From the NCBI RefSeq assembly GCF_042678145.1, contig NZ_JBHUDG010000048.1, positions 1 to 64,000 on the forward strand: a stretch of 64,000 bases of DNA, read 5' to 3'. The position numbers and the translations under genes are program-made. The notes under the pieces were generated by a model. The model was not told the origin of the DNA. It searched no databases and worked only from the letters and a program-made list of their open reading frames with translations. The DNA comes from Pseudopedobacter beijingensis. GTDB lineage: Bacteria > Bacteroidota > Bacteroidia > Sphingobacteriales > Sphingobacteriaceae. Positions 1 through 9,515 of this stretch are shown here, one piece after another (the stretch's first letter is position 1; every line of letters begins with the position of its first letter).

Positions 1-323
1 AATGGGTTATTAACCCTAATTTCTATTTGAGTTCTTGATGAAAGGAAGGCAAAAGTCTGAATCAATATATGAGTTATTAACTCGGAGCGCTTGTCTTAGT
101 GTACTCTTGCTTCCTTTCTCATTCTAAATTTAACAATAACAAATCTAAAGGAGCGGAGTCGAAATATGACTTGAATGGCGCTATACAGGCTTCGACTGAG
201 TTTATCCTGAGCCCGACGAAGGGCTCAGCCTGACAAAAAAACACTAATTTGAGACAGCCCCTTCATAAACATTCGGAATATAAACCTATTCCACCAAACA
301 GGTCAGGAAAACCTAAATAGCCA
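1..323. other. Intergenic region with palindromes and a dispersed-repeat fragment
   Basis: No gene is seen. Two 13-nt perfect palindromes of related sequence lie at 4-16 (GGGTTATTAACCC) and 71-83 (GAGTTATTAACTC). An imperfect inverted repeat pairs 40-52 with 107-118. From about 150 to 240 there is a GCGGAGTCGAA / TTCGACT / GAGCCCGACGAAGGGCTC sequence of the kind found repeatedly between genes in this window. Confidence 0.6.
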
Positions 324-1625
324 CTAATCTATAGCTATATCTTCCTTCATTGTTTTTCTGTTAAACCTTCTGATGATTAAACGCGTACCTCTATCCTGAC
401 TAAAATAGTTTACAATCCAGTTCATCATGGTTACCAGTTTGTTTCTGAAACCTACCAAAAACAGTAGGTGTATAAACATCCAGGTTATCCACGCAAAAAA
501 TCCTTGAAACTTCCAGAATTTTAAATCTACTACCGCCTTATTTCTGCCTATTGTAGCCATAGATCCTTTATCAAAATAGTCAAAAGGCTTAGGTGTTTCT
601 TTATTAATTATCCTGATGAGGTTGGCGGCAAGTTGCTGGCCTTGCTGTATGGCCACCTGAGCTACTCCCGGATGCCCGTGAGGAAACTTCTCTGTTTCCA
701 TGTACGAAATATCCCCAATAGCAAAAATATTGTTGTAGCCCTCTATAAGGTTGTAATCTGTGGTTTTTATCCTTCCGCCTCTTACTATCTGCGCATGTTC
801 AAGACCGGGAATAATGGCACCTTTTACCCCGGCACTCCAGATAACGCTTTTGGTAGGTATAACATCGCCGTTTTTAAAGCTGATCTGTTCACCGTTGTAC
901 TGATCTACCATGGTATTGGTTAGTACAGTAACTCCCATCTCTTCTAAGAATTGCTGGGCTTTATAAGAGGCTTGCTCAGAGAAAGGGGGAAGTACCCGGT
1001 TAGCACCTTCTACAAGGAAAATCTTCATTTTACTGAAATCTATTTCGTCGTAGTCAGAAGGTAAAACGTGGTTGCGTAATTCTGCCAATGCCCCGGCGGT
1101 TTCAACACCGGTAGGACCGGCACCTACAATTACAAAGTTAAGGAAGGCTTGTTTGGCCTGTGCATTTTTTTCTATAACGGCTTCTTCAAAGTTCTGAAGT
1201 AAGAGTGAGCGTAAGTTAAGGGCTTCGGGCACAGACTTCATTGGCATAGAGAAATGTTCTATCTCTTTTTGTCCGAAAAAGTTGGTCTCAGAACCTGTGG
1301 CAATTACCAGATAGTCGTAATGGAAATCTCCTATGCTTGTGGTAACGCTGCTGCTTTCTGTATTTATTTGGGTAACGTTGGCTACCCTGAATTTGAAATT
1401 AGCTTGTTTTTGAAATATTTTCCGGATAGGGAAGGCAATGGAATCGGGTTCTAGTCCACCTGTTGCAACCTGATATAGTAAAGGCTGGAAAGTGTGGTAA
1501 TTATGTTTGTCCAGCATAAGGACATTGACTTCTTTGTCTTTTAATTTTTTGGCTATTTGTATGCCTCCGAATCCACCTCCAATAATGATGACCTGTGGGA
1601 ATTTAGAACTTCTGCTCTCCATCAA
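324..1625 (-). CDS. ndh: Type II NADH dehydrogenase (NDH-2)
   Basis: Single-subunit, non-proton-pumping NADH:quinone oxidoreductase that feeds electrons from NADH into the menaquinone pool at the inner face of the membrane. The 433-residue protein has an N-terminal FAD-binding GGGFGG motif (residues 16-21), a second nucleotide-binding motif VIVGAGPTGVE near residue 165 for NADH, and the FAD-contacting IFAIGD segment near residue 300. The C-terminal ~90 residues carry a hydrophobic stretch (FFAWITWMFIHLLFLVGF) and a basic tail, fitting peripheral membrane attachment. Length and order match the family. It starts at ATG-ATG; either is possible. It lies alone, downstream of the secDF terminator on the same strand. 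Confidence 0.93.
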   Translation of the reverse strand: MMESRSSKFPQVIIIGGGFGGIQIAKKLKDKEVNVLMLDKHNYHTFQPLLYQVATGGLEPDSIAFPIRKIFQKQANFKFRVANVTQINTESSSVTTSIGDFHYDYLVIATGSETNFFGQKEIEHFSMPMKSVPEALNLRSLLLQNFEEAVIEKNAQAKQAFLNFVIVGAGPTGVETAGALAELRNHVLPSDYDEIDFSKMKIFLVEGANRVLPPFSEQASYKAQQFLEEMGVTVLTNTMVDQYNGEQISFKNGDVIPTKSVIWSAGVKGAIIPGLEHAQIVRGGRIKTTDYNLIEGYNNIFAIGDISYMETEKFPHGHPGVAQVAIQQGQQLAANLIRIINKETPKPFDYFDKGSMATIGRNKAVVDLKFWKFQGFFAWITWMFIHLLFLVGFRNKLVTMMNWIVNYFSQDRGTRLIIRRFNRKTMKEDIAID

Positions 1626-1735
1626 TTGTGAATAAAATATTAGTACTGCAAATTTACCGTTTCTCTCTTTCTTATTCTCTCTGTTGAAGTAAGTTTTTAC
1701 TTCAAGATTATATAGAGGTAAGATTTAATGTAAAA

Positions 1736-1774
1736 CAAAAAAGGAGCCATCTTTAAAGACAGCTCCTTTTTTAT
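1736..1774 (-). terminator. Rho-independent terminator of secDF
   Basis: AAAAAAGGAGC and GCTCCTTTTTT arms flank a short loop, immediately after the secDF stop on the minus strand. The symmetric A/T tracts would also work in the other direction. Confidence 0.8.
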
Positions 1775-1788
1775 CATTAATAATGTTA

Positions 1789-4758
1789 TTAGTTTTTAGT
1801 GTCTTTAGATAAATCGACTACAATAGGGGTAGAGATACACAACGACGAGTATGTACCAATGATACGTCCTATTAGTAATGCAAAGATAAATCCGCGGATA
1901 CTGTCTCCTCCAAAGATGAAGATGGCTAATAATACGAAGAATACGGTTAACGAGGTTAAGATGGTACGGCTTAATGTACTGTTTAACGCAAAGTTGATTA
2001 ACTGTATTTTTTCTTCGCCATGAACGTCTTCTTTTCCGTGTTCTGATAAACGCTCACGGATACGGTCAAATACGATAACGGTCTCTGTCATGGTATAACC
2101 CATAACGGTTAATATTGCCGCAATAAAGTCCTGTCCAATTTCAAGAGGGAATGGCATTACTCCGTCTAAAATAGTATAGAAAGATAATACCAGCAATACG
2201 TCGTGGAATAGAGCTATAACAGCACCCATACCATATTGCCATTTTTTGAAACGTACCAGGATGTATATAAACATCACAATACAAGAGAATAAAATGGCTC
2301 CGTATGCTCCGTAAATAATATCACTTGCAATAGTAGGTGTTACTTTTTGCGAGCTGGAGATTTCGTATTTAACGCCTAATTCGTTTAATCCTTTCTTCAA
2401 CGCATTTTCTACAATATTATCGGCATCCGGATTTTCATCAGAAATATGATAAGGAGTAGTGATTTTTAAAGAGTGATCTGTTCCGGCAGTTTTAACCAGA
2501 GCTTCTTCTCCTTCAAACTTCTCTGTTAATTTTTTGGCAACGTCTTCAGTACTTAATGCCTGATCAAATTTAACGATATAGGTTCTTCCTCCTTTAAAGT
2601 CAACACCTAAGTGTAAACCATCATTTTTGATATAGAAAATAATACCTAGTATGATGATGATAGAAGAGATAGCATAATATGTTTTACGATGCCCAACAAA
2701 GTTGAATGACAGATTTTTGAAAGCGTTACGTGTGATGTTATTATCAAAAGTAATAGTTGCTTTTCTCTCTATTAACGATTCGAAGATCCAACGAGAAATA
2801 AGTACCGCTGCAAATAAAGAGGTAATAATACCTATACATAGCGTTGTAGCAAAACCCTGTACCGGTCCTGAACCAAATATGAATAGAATAGCACCTAAGA
2901 TAAACAGAGTTACGTTAGAGTCAATAATTGACGGCATAGCGTGTTTAAAACCTTCTCTGATAGCTGTAGTGGTATTCTTGCCTAAGGCTAATTCTTCACG
3001 GACACGCTCAAATATAAGGATGTTGGCATCCACCGATAAACCTATGGTGAGTACTATACCCGCAATACCAGGTAATGTAAGTACAAAACCAAAGGACGTG
3101 AGTATGCCCAGAATGAAGAATAGATTTATTACCAGTCCAATATTGGCAACCCAACCTGCTTTGTTGTAATAGAATGCCATGAAAACAAGGATAACAACAA
3201 ATGCGATTACAAATGACATTAAACCACTTTCAATAGCTTGCTGACCTAATGACGGACCTACAACAAAGTCTGATACGATTTTAGCCGGAGCTGGTAATTT
3301 ACCTGCTTTTAATACGTTGGCAAGGTCTTTTGTTTCTTCAACACTAAAGTTTCCAGATATGGAAGAAACACCGTTAGGAATTTCGCCACCTACACGAGGT
3401 GCTGTATAAACCATTTCGTCTAAAACGATGGCGATACATTTGTTATCGTCTTCGTTTCTTGGATCTCCGGCAGCAGCAGCTGTTATTCTTTTCCATTCTC
3501 TGGCACCTGAAGAGTTCATGGTCATGGTTACCTCAGGGTTACCTTTCTGGTCAAAGTCTTCTCTGGCGTTAGTAATAGATTCACCAGTTAAAACAGCACC
3601 ATTATTTACACCACTTCCTTTTATAGCAAATAGTTCGAATACTTTAGCTTCTTTACTAATTGATTTTACACCCCACATCAATTTAACGCTAGGTGGAATC
3701 ATCGCTTTAATATCCGGATCATTCAAATAGTGGTTAACCTGTGCAGTATCTTTTAAAGCTGCATAACCTACAACCGGACCTGGTCTCAGGCTTTGCTCGC
3801 CATTAGGACCTTGATAGGTAGCAGGACTTAATACAGAGAATAACGGGTTAGCTTTTGCCAAACTAGCCATATTGCTTGCAGAGTCTTTGTTTGTGCTGTC
3901 TTTTTTAGCACTTAACAAAGCTGGTTTGTTACCTTCTGCTATAGCAGTTGTTGTGTCTTGTTTAGCAGCAGCTTTAGGTTGTTCTTTAGGCTGTTTTGCG
4001 GCTAATACACCATTTATGTTCTGTAATAGAGGGAATATTTCGTGGTTTTCAAAAGTCTCGAAAAACTCAAGCTTTGCAGAACCTTGCAATAACTTACGTA
4101 CACGTTCCTGATCTGTAACCCCAGGTAGTTCTACTAAGATTCTGTTAGAACTTAGCTGTAGCTGGATGTTAGGCTGGGTTACCCCAAATTTATCAATACG
4201 TGTTCTTAAGATGTTATAAGATCTTTCGATTGCAGAATTCGACTGTTTTTCAAGATAGCTTTTTACTTTAGCGTTAGAGTCGTCAAGTTTAATGTCAGAC
4301 GAGTTGTCTTTAGTAGAGTAGAAAGCAGCTAGCTTACCATCCGGGTTCAGGTGCTCGTATTCACTAACGAACAATGATACCAAGCCTTCTCTGCTGGTGC
4401 TTAACTTTTGTTGCGCATTTTTTAGCGCTTCATTGAAAATTGGGTCTGCTGGATTATTGGCCAGGTTTCTTAACAATTCAGATAAATCTATCTCCATTGT
4501 TACGTTCATACCGCCTTTTAAGTCCAATCCAAGGGCCATTTCACGCTCTTTTACGTATTGGTAGTTATGCCCAAAAATAGGATAAACGGGTTGCGAAGAA
4601 ATAGAATCCAGATAATTCTTCTCTTTAACAGGATCTCCCTGCGCAAACTCCTTTGCTTCTTTCTCAGCTTTTCTGGCGAAAAAAGTAAAGGATAATGAAT
4701 ACAAACTTAGTACAGATAATACAACTGTTGCAAACTTAATTAGTCCTTTGTTTTGCAT
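1789..4758 (-). CDS. secDF: Fused protein translocase subunit SecDF
   Basis: Membrane subunit that uses the proton-motive force to pull preproteins through SecYEG. SecD (residues 1 to about 690) and SecF (about 690-989) are fused, as is usual in Bacteroidetes. Visible landmarks are an N-terminal membrane segment, the D1 motif ALGLDLKGGMN near residue 75, the D4 motif GLSVDANILIFERVREEL, the SecF motif LGVDFKGGRTYIV, and MGYTMTETVIVFDRIRERL near the C-terminus. Residues about 250-310 of the periplasmic P1 domain form a Lys/Ala/Asp-rich low-complexity insertion. The gene is followed by its own terminator and preceded by about 100 bp separating it from folA. Confidence 0.96.
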   Translation of the reverse strand: MQNKGLIKFATVVLSVLSLYSLSFTFFARKAEKEAKEFAQGDPVKEKNYLDSISSQPVYPIFGHNYQYVKEREMALGLDLKGGMNVTMEIDLSELLRNLANNPADPIFNEALKNAQQKLSTSREGLVSLFVSEYEHLNPDGKLAAFYSTKDNSSDIKLDDSNAKVKSYLEKQSNSAIERSYNILRTRIDKFGVTQPNIQLQLSSNRILVELPGVTDQERVRKLLQGSAKLEFFETFENHEIFPLLQNINGVLAAKQPKEQPKAAAKQDTTTAIAEGNKPALLSAKKDSTNKDSASNMASLAKANPLFSVLSPATYQGPNGEQSLRPGPVVGYAALKDTAQVNHYLNDPDIKAMIPPSVKLMWGVKSISKEAKVFELFAIKGSGVNNGAVLTGESITNAREDFDQKGNPEVTMTMNSSGAREWKRITAAAAGDPRNEDDNKCIAIVLDEMVYTAPRVGGEIPNGVSSISGNFSVEETKDLANVLKAGKLPAPAKIVSDFVVGPSLGQQAIESGLMSFVIAFVVILVFMAFYYNKAGWVANIGLVINLFFILGILTSFGFVLTLPGIAGIVLTIGLSVDANILIFERVREELALGKNTTTAIREGFKHAMPSIIDSNVTLFILGAILFIFGSGPVQGFATTLCIGIITSLFAAVLISRWIFESLIERKATITFDNNITRNAFKNLSFNFVGHRKTYYAISSIIIILGIIFYIKNDGLHLGVDFKGGRTYIVKFDQALSTEDVAKKLTEKFEGEEALVKTAGTDHSLKITTPYHISDENPDADNIVENALKKGLNELGVKYEISSSQKVTPTIASDIIYGAYGAILFSCIVMFIYILVRFKKWQYGMGAVIALFHDVLLVLSFYTILDGVMPFPLEIGQDFIAAILTVMGYTMTETVIVFDRIRERLSEHGKEDVHGEEKIQLINFALNSTLSRTILTSLTVFFVLLAIFIFGGDSIRGFIFALLIGRIIGTYSSLCISTPIVVDLSKDTKN

Positions 4759-4860
4759 TTTTGATTAATTATTTATTCTGCTTTTTTTATATAAGAGGGC
4801 AAAGCTAATATAATTTTTAAATTATAAAATCTCTGCTATTAATTTATTTATACTTAATTG

Positions 4861-5343
4861 CTATTTTTCTAAAATGAAGAAAGAATAGTTGTATGGGTGA
4901 CGTTCGTCGGCTAGGTGATCTTCTCTGTAAATTTCATTCAATTCGTTCAAGTTTAGGTTGTTAAAAAATGCATCAGCATCAAATTTATGGTGTACTTTGG
5001 TAACGTAAAATTTTTGCGTATAAGGTAAAGCCTGTTTGTATATTTCGGCTCCGCCAATAATAAAAACTTCTTCTTCTGTTTGGCATTTTTCTAATGCTTC
5101 TTCTAAAGAATGTACCACTTCGATACCCTCTAATTTAAGGTTTTTGTCTCTCGAAACAACAATATTACGTCTTTTTGGTAAAGGTCGTCCAATAGAATCA
5201 TAGGTTTTACGACCCATAATTATGGTGTGACCCGAAGTTTTTTCTTTGAAAAACTTCAAATCATTAGGTAAATGCCAGAGTAGCTGGTTGTTTTTTCCTA
5301 TTGCATTATTCTCGTCTACAGCTACAATTATATTTAAGCTCAT
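4861..5343 (-). CDS. folA: Dihydrofolate reductase
   Basis: Reduces dihydrofolate to tetrahydrofolate with NADPH, regenerating the folate oxidised by thymidylate synthase encoded just upstream. The 160-residue protein has the usual DHFR length, the substrate-loop pattern AIGKNNQLLWHLPNDLKFFK with the catalytic acid at Asp28, the NADPH-binding IMGRKTYDSIGRPLP, and the C-terminal VFIIGGAEIYKQAL block. It is transcribed in the same direction as thyA but is separated from it by 185 bp of degenerate repeat DNA, so co-transcription is likely but not certain. Confidence 0.95.
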   Translation of the reverse strand: MSLNIIVAVDENNAIGKNNQLLWHLPNDLKFFKEKTSGHTIIMGRKTYDSIGRPLPKRRNIVVSRDKNLKLEGIEVVHSLEEALEKCQTEEEVFIIGGAEIYKQALPYTQKFYVTKVHHKFDADAFFNNLNLNELNEIYREDHLADERHPYNYSFFILEK

Positions 5344-5528
5344 TAGTTTGTAAAGTTCATCGTTTCCCGTTCATGATTTTTCTAGTTCCCAATTCTCATT
5401 TCTTATCCCCGTTCATCATTCATTACTCTTAGCTTTCCAATTCATCATTCATAGTTTATAGTTCATGACTCCTGGTTTCCCAATTCATCATTTATTGTTC
5501 ATCATTCTTAGTTTTTCCTGCTCATCAC
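5344..5528. repeat. Degenerate TTCATCATTCAT-type repeat tract
   Basis: The whole folA-thyA gap consists of variations on TTCATCATTCATAGTTCAT and TTCCCAATTCATCATT. The same vocabulary recurs at 12026-12328, about 17706-17745, and inverted at 32091-32165, so this is a dispersed intergenic repeat family, not coding DNA. Confidence 0.6.
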
Positions 5529-6323
5529 CTAAACCGCAACAATTCCTTTAATATGCGGATGCGGATCGTAGTTTTCCAGAGTAAAATCTTCGTATTTGAA
5601 ATCGAAAATGTTTTTTACTTCAGGGTTGATACGCATAGTTGGCAATGGTCTGAAATCTCTCGAAAGTTGCAATTTAGCTTGTTCCAGATGGTTATTGTAC
5701 AAATGGGCATCGCCCAGAGTATGTACAAAATCTCCCGGTTTTAAACCACATACCTGTGCTACGATTAGCGTTAATAAGGCGTATGAGGCAATATTAAACG
5801 GCACTCCCAGGAAAATATCTGCACTTCTTTGGTACAGCTGACAACTTAATTTACCATCGGCCACATAGAACTGGAAAAAGCTGTGACATGGAGGTAATGC
5901 CATGTTTTCTATTTCGGCAACATTCCAGGCAGATACTATAATTCTGCGGCTGTCGGGATTATTGCGAATCTGATCTATAATAAGAGATATCTGGTCTATA
6001 TGCCTGCCGTCAGGTGTAGGCCACGAACGCCATTGCGAACCGTATACCGGACCTAAATTTCCTTCCTCATCTGCCCATTCATCCCATATTCTAACACCAT
6101 TTTCTTTAAGGTATTTGATATTGGTGTCGCCACTTAAAAACCAAATTAACTCGTGTATAATAGATTTTAAGTGCAACTTTTTTGTGGTCAATAAAGGAAA
6201 ACCCTCTTCGAGATTAAAACGCATTTGATAACCAAATACACTAATTGTCCCTGTACCCGTCCTGTCATGTTTTTGATTGCCGTTTTCCAGCACATGACGC
6301 ATTAAGTCATGATATTGTTTCAT
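5529..6323 (-). CDS. thyA: Thymidylate synthase
   Basis: Methylates dUMP to dTMP using methylene-tetrahydrofolate, producing dihydrofolate for FolA. At 264 residues it equals the classical ThyA length. Clear signatures are GNQKHDRTGTGTISVFG near the N-terminus for dUMP phosphate binding, the catalytic-cysteine motif MALPPCHSFFQFYV (Cys near residue 146), the dUMP-binding QRSADIFLGVPFNIASYALL, and HTLGDAHLYNNH. It is divergent from ispE with about 75 bp between starts, so the two genes share an upstream region. Confidence 0.97.
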   Translation of the reverse strand: MKQYHDLMRHVLENGNQKHDRTGTGTISVFGYQMRFNLEEGFPLLTTKKLHLKSIIHELIWFLSGDTNIKYLKENGVRIWDEWADEEGNLGPVYGSQWRSWPTPDGRHIDQISLIIDQIRNNPDSRRIIVSAWNVAEIENMALPPCHSFFQFYVADGKLSCQLYQRSADIFLGVPFNIASYALLTLIVAQVCGLKPGDFVHTLGDAHLYNNHLEQAKLQLSRDFRPLPTMRINPEVKNIFDFKYEDFTLENYDPHPHIKGIVAV

Positions 6324-6364
6324 CTCTTTTTGGAAGTTTAAAGCTAATGTTTTCGCAAATTAAA

Positions 6365-6372
6365 TATATTTG
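6365..6372 (+). promoter_or_regulatory. Candidate -7 element for ispE
   Basis: TATATTTG fits the Bacteroidetes -7 consensus TAnnTTTG, 27 bp before the ispE ATG. The -33 half is weak (TTTA near 6338), so this is a tentative call. Confidence 0.4.
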
Positions 6373-6399
6373 CTGATATCTCTAAATTTCTCTAAAAAT

Positions 6400-7203
6400 A
6401 TGATCTGCTTTCCTAACGCAAAAATTAATATTGGATTAAATGTACTGAGTAGAAGAACTGACGGTTACCATAACCTGGAAACTATTTTTTATCCGATTAA
6501 AATTAACGATGCGCTGGAGGTGATAGAAGCTGCTGAGATGGGATTTGAAACATCAGGTATTCCTATTCCGGGCTATGCAAATGAGAACTTGTGTTTACGG
6601 GCTTACGAGTTGATGCGGAAGGATTTTGATTTACCCAACATTAGAATACATCTGCATAAAAACATTCCGATAGGAGCGGGACTAGGAGGGGGCTCTTCGG
6701 ATGCGGCGTTTTTTATTAAGCTTATTAACGATAAGTTTGGTTTGGAGATAGCTAAAGAACAGATGCTGGGGTATTGCAAGGTACTGGGCGCAGATTGTTC
6801 TTTTTTTATAGAAAACAGACCTGTATTTGCTCAGGGAATAGGAGACGAGTTTGAGCCTTTGGATATAGATCTTTCTCCCTATCATTTGGTTCTTGTTAAA
6901 CCGGATGTGCATGTATCTACCGGAGAAGCTTATCGAGGGGTGAAATATAGCGAACCGGTAAATCCGCTGAAAACTTTGGTACGCTTGCCTGTAGAGGAGT
7001 GGAATTGTAATATTAAAAACGATTTTGAACCTCATATATTTAACAGCCATCCTCAAATAAGATTGGTGAAGGCAAACTTACTGGAGGCAGGGGCTTTGTT
7101 TGCATTAATGAGCGGCAGTGGATCTTCGGTGTTCGGTGTTTTTAATGAAAAACCAGATTTGAGCATGATGGACGAATCTTGTCTGGTTTATAGTGATATT
7201 TAA
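6400..7203 (+). CDS. ispE: 4-diphosphocytidyl-2-C-methyl-D-erythritol kinase
   Basis: GHMP-family kinase that phosphorylates CDP-methylerythritol in the non-mevalonate (MEP) isoprenoid pathway. The ATG at 6400 is preferred over an upstream TTG because the family begins with a short strand before FPNAKINIGLNVL. The substrate motif RRTDGYHNLETIF and the ATP loop NIPIGAGLGGGSSDAAF are intact, and the C-terminal GSGSSVFGVF GHMP motif is present. Length is 267 residues, at the short end of the family. It is divergent from thyA; the next plus-strand gene starts 69 bp downstream. Confidence 0.95.
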   Translation: MICFPNAKINIGLNVLSRRTDGYHNLETIFYPIKINDALEVIEAAEMGFETSGIPIPGYANENLCLRAYELMRKDFDLPNIRIHLHKNIPIGAGLGGGSSDAAFFIKLINDKFGLEIAKEQMLGYCKVLGADCSFFIENRPVFAQGIGDEFEPLDIDLSPYHLVLVKPDVHVSTGEAYRGVKYSEPVNPLKTLVRLPVEEWNCNIKNDFEPHIFNSHPQIRLVKANLLEAGALFALMSGSGSSVFGVFNEKPDLSMMDESCLVYSDI

Positions 7204-7272
7204 AAACGTTAATTCTTTTTTATACAGATAATTAGTATCTTAAACGTCAGTTTTTTGTTTTATCTGTATAAT

Positions 7273-7629
7273 ATGGAAATTCAATTCAAACGTCTGCACC
7301 ACATTTTATTAACTGTTCCTGTTGGAAAAATACAGGAGGCCAGAGATTTCTATGCGAACGCTGTTGGCTTGCAGGAAATAGAGGGACAACATCCCAATGG
7401 AGCTATATGGTTCCAAATGGGGGATGTAGAACTGCATTTACTGGAAGAAGATAAAGGAGGGTTATACTCCAATCATCCGGCATTTGAAATTAAAGGACTT
7501 TCGGCCATTAGAGAACATTTTCTGACTAAAGGATTAGAGTTATCTTACCCGCCAAAAATAGAAGGACGGGAAAGGTTTTTTATCAGAGACCCGTTTGGAA
7601 ACAGAGTAGAGTTTATCGAATTTATTTAG
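7273..7629 (+). CDS. Glyoxalase/bleomycin-resistance (VOC) family protein
   Basis: A 118-residue single-module vicinal-oxygen-chelate protein. The N-terminal LHHILLTVPVGKIQEARDFYANAVGLQEI and C-terminal RERFFIRDPFGNRVEFIEF are the two beta-alpha-beta-beta-beta halves of the fold. Candidate metal ligands are His in LHHI, His in ELHLLE and the Glu of VEFIE. Members act as lyases, dioxygenases or isomerases and the substrate cannot be read from sequence. The ATG at 7273 is chosen over an in-frame TTG at 7255, because the VOC fold starts at once. It follows ispE on the same strand. Confidence 0.8.
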   Translation: MEIQFKRLHHILLTVPVGKIQEARDFYANAVGLQEIEGQHPNGAIWFQMGDVELHLLEEDKGGLYSNHPAFEIKGLSAIREHFLTKGLELSYPPKIEGRERFFIRDPFGNRVEFIEFI

Positions 7630-7677
7630 GAAAGACTTTTAATGGTGGCGAAGTAGGGTATGGGAGCCTGTTGGAAT

Positions 7678-8364
7678 CTACTGGCGTATCCATGACTTTA
7701 CTTCGTCCAGATAGCTGTTACCAATAGGAAGCTCCATATCAAGTATACTTATTTTTTTATTCTTAATGGATTTAACTTTCTGAATAGCTATGATATAGCT
7801 TTTATGGACCCGTTTAAATTGATCTGCTGGAAGCTTGCTTAATATTTTTTTTAGGGACATTAAGGTCATTACCGGTTTTCGGTTATTGCAATGTATTCTT
7901 ATATAATCCTCCATACCTTCGATATACTCTATATCTGAAAAGTTTATTTTAACCATAGCATACTCAGAATATACATAAATGGCACCCTCAGAAATACCGT
8001 GTTTATACCTGTACTGGGCTATAGCTTTTTGTACACCTTTTTCGAACCGGTTAAAGTCTATGGGTTTTACGAGATAATCCGTAGCCGACAGTTCGAAGCC
8101 TTCATAAGCAAATTGTTTGTAAGCCGTTGTAAATATTACCGCGGTATCTGTTTTGAGGAACTTAACCAGCTCTATACCGTTAATGTCGGGCATATTAATA
8201 TCAACGAGAAGAATGTCTGTCTGGTTTTTTTTAAGATATTCAATAGCTGCCACAGCATTTTCGAAAGTCTCGCAAAGCTTCAACGAAGGAATCCTCGCAA
8301 TATATTCCTTTAGAAGATCTAAGGCCAATGGCTCGTCATCTATGGCAACACATTTGAGAATCAT
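7678..8364 (-). CDS. LytTR-family response regulator
   Basis: Two-component response regulator of the LytR/AlgR class, 228 residues. The receiver domain (about 1-120) has the acidic pair at Asp9/Asp10, the phospho-acceptor Asp55 in LLVDINMPD, the conserved Thr in FTTAY and Lys in YLVKPID. The C-terminal half (about 130-228) is a LytTR DNA-binding domain, with IEYIEGMEDYIRIH and FKRVHKSYIIAI. Its start lies two bases after the stop of the kinase gene, so the pair is surely co-transcribed. It is the last gene of the DUF4270-Kelch-kinase-regulator unit; target genes are not evident. Confidence 0.93.
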   Translation of the reverse strand: MILKCVAIDDEPLALDLLKEYIARIPSLKLCETFENAVAAIEYLKKNQTDILLVDINMPDINGIELVKFLKTDTAVIFTTAYKQFAYEGFELSATDYLVKPIDFNRFEKGVQKAIAQYRYKHGISEGAIYVYSEYAMVKINFSDIEYIEGMEDYIRIHCNNRKPVMTLMSLKKILSKLPADQFKRVHKSYIIAIQKVKSIKNKKISILDMELPIGNSYLDEVKSWIRQ

Positions 8365-8366
8365 GG

Positions 8367-9509
8367 TCAGGTAGTAGAGTTCAGGTTTAAATGGACAATA
8401 AACAGGTCTTCTGTTTCTTTTATAAGTAAACGATGACGATTGGGATAAAGGTATTGTAATCTTTTTCTTGAATTAGAAATTCCTATTCCCGGGCTTTCAA
8501 TCATATGATTATTAGGGAATATATGGTTGATGGACCGGAACGAAATATTTTCTTGATTCACAAGTATCTTTATCAGTATTTCTGAAGATTGGTTTTTGCT
8601 GATGCCATACTTGAAAGCATTTTCAATGAAAGAAATAAAAATTAATGGTGGAACTTGTTGGTGTTCAATTTTTCCTTCCACATCAAAAATAACATTGGTT
8701 TCTTTACCTAATCTTAATCGTTGTAAATTGATATAATCTCTGATAAATTCAATCTCTTTCTGTAGAGGGATAAAGTCTGAATTGGCTTTGTCTGTAATAA
8801 AATGCATGATGTTAGAAAGTTGCATGATGCTATTTGGGGTGTTTTTACTACCCGTAACAGATAAGCTATAGATGTTGTTTAAAGTGTTAAACAGAAAATG
8901 TGGATTTATCTGGGCTTTAAGAAAGGAAAGTTCTGCACTTACCTTTTCTGCTTCCATCCGTAATGCTTTTTGCTCGGTATATTGCCATCTTCTTATAAAC
9001 TGATAAGATAGTCCGATAGCGATAATGATGATAAAGAAAAAAGTGCTGCCAATATCTATTATCCTTTTTCTAGGCGGTTTAAACATAGGCTTTTTGGCCA
9101 TGTTTGGATTAAATGGTATCATGTTGTCTCCTTTTTTGATATAAAGAGGGGCTGATACAGGCCATTTTCTTACAACCGAATGCATGAGTGTGTCAAAAGG
9201 TTTTAACACAAATACAAGTATAATAAAGAGAAGCAGAACTGATCCTATGTAGAGCAGGTACTTTTTTAGAAAAAGTAATTTGGGAATGAGAACGTAAGTA
9301 TGAATACAAAAAATGAAAATAAAGAGCAGGCAGAACTGAAAGTACTGCCATGAACCAATTATTAGAGAAGGTTTTGTGGGGTCTAGATGGAGCAGGAAGA
9401 GTAAAGGAGAACACAAAAAGAGCAACCAACAGAATATATGAATCAGAATAGAAGTGAGCCTGAATTGAAACATGAATGTAGTTTTACCCGTTTTGTGTTC
9501 TGAAATCAT
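8367..9509 (-). CDS. LytS-type sensor histidine kinase
   Basis: Membrane histidine kinase of the His_kinase (PF06580) type that partners LytTR regulators. The N-terminal half has about four membrane segments, with an extracytoplasmic loop between the third and fourth. The phospho-acceptor motif LKAQINPHFLFNTLNNIYSL follows a short coiled linker, and the ATP-binding N box FISFIENAFKYGISK and G box PGIGISNSRKRLQYLY are intact, so it should be active. Length is 380 residues; an internal ATG (Met13) would also make a plausible start. It begins six bases after the Kelch gene stop, which ties its transcription to that lipoprotein. Confidence 0.92.
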   Translation of the reverse strand: MISEHKTGKTTFMFQFRLTSILIHIFCWLLFLCSPLLFLLHLDPTKPSLIIGSWQYFQFCLLFIFIFCIHTYVLIPKLLFLKKYLLYIGSVLLLFIILVFVLKPFDTLMHSVVRKWPVSAPLYIKKGDNMIPFNPNMAKKPMFKPPRKRIIDIGSTFFFIIIIAIGLSYQFIRRWQYTEQKALRMEAEKVSAELSFLKAQINPHFLFNTLNNIYSLSVTGSKNTPNSIMQLSNIMHFITDKANSDFIPLQKEIEFIRDYINLQRLRLGKETNVIFDVEGKIEHQQVPPLIFISFIENAFKYGISKNQSSEILIKILVNQENISFRSINHIFPNNHMIESPGIGISNSRKRLQYLYPNRHRLLIKETEDLFIVHLNLNSTT

Positions 9510-9515
9510 CTCTTG

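Noticed and set aside
2702..3169. 155-residue plus-strand ORF opposite secDF
   Set aside because: It is an antisense shadow of SecDF membrane segments with no independent features.
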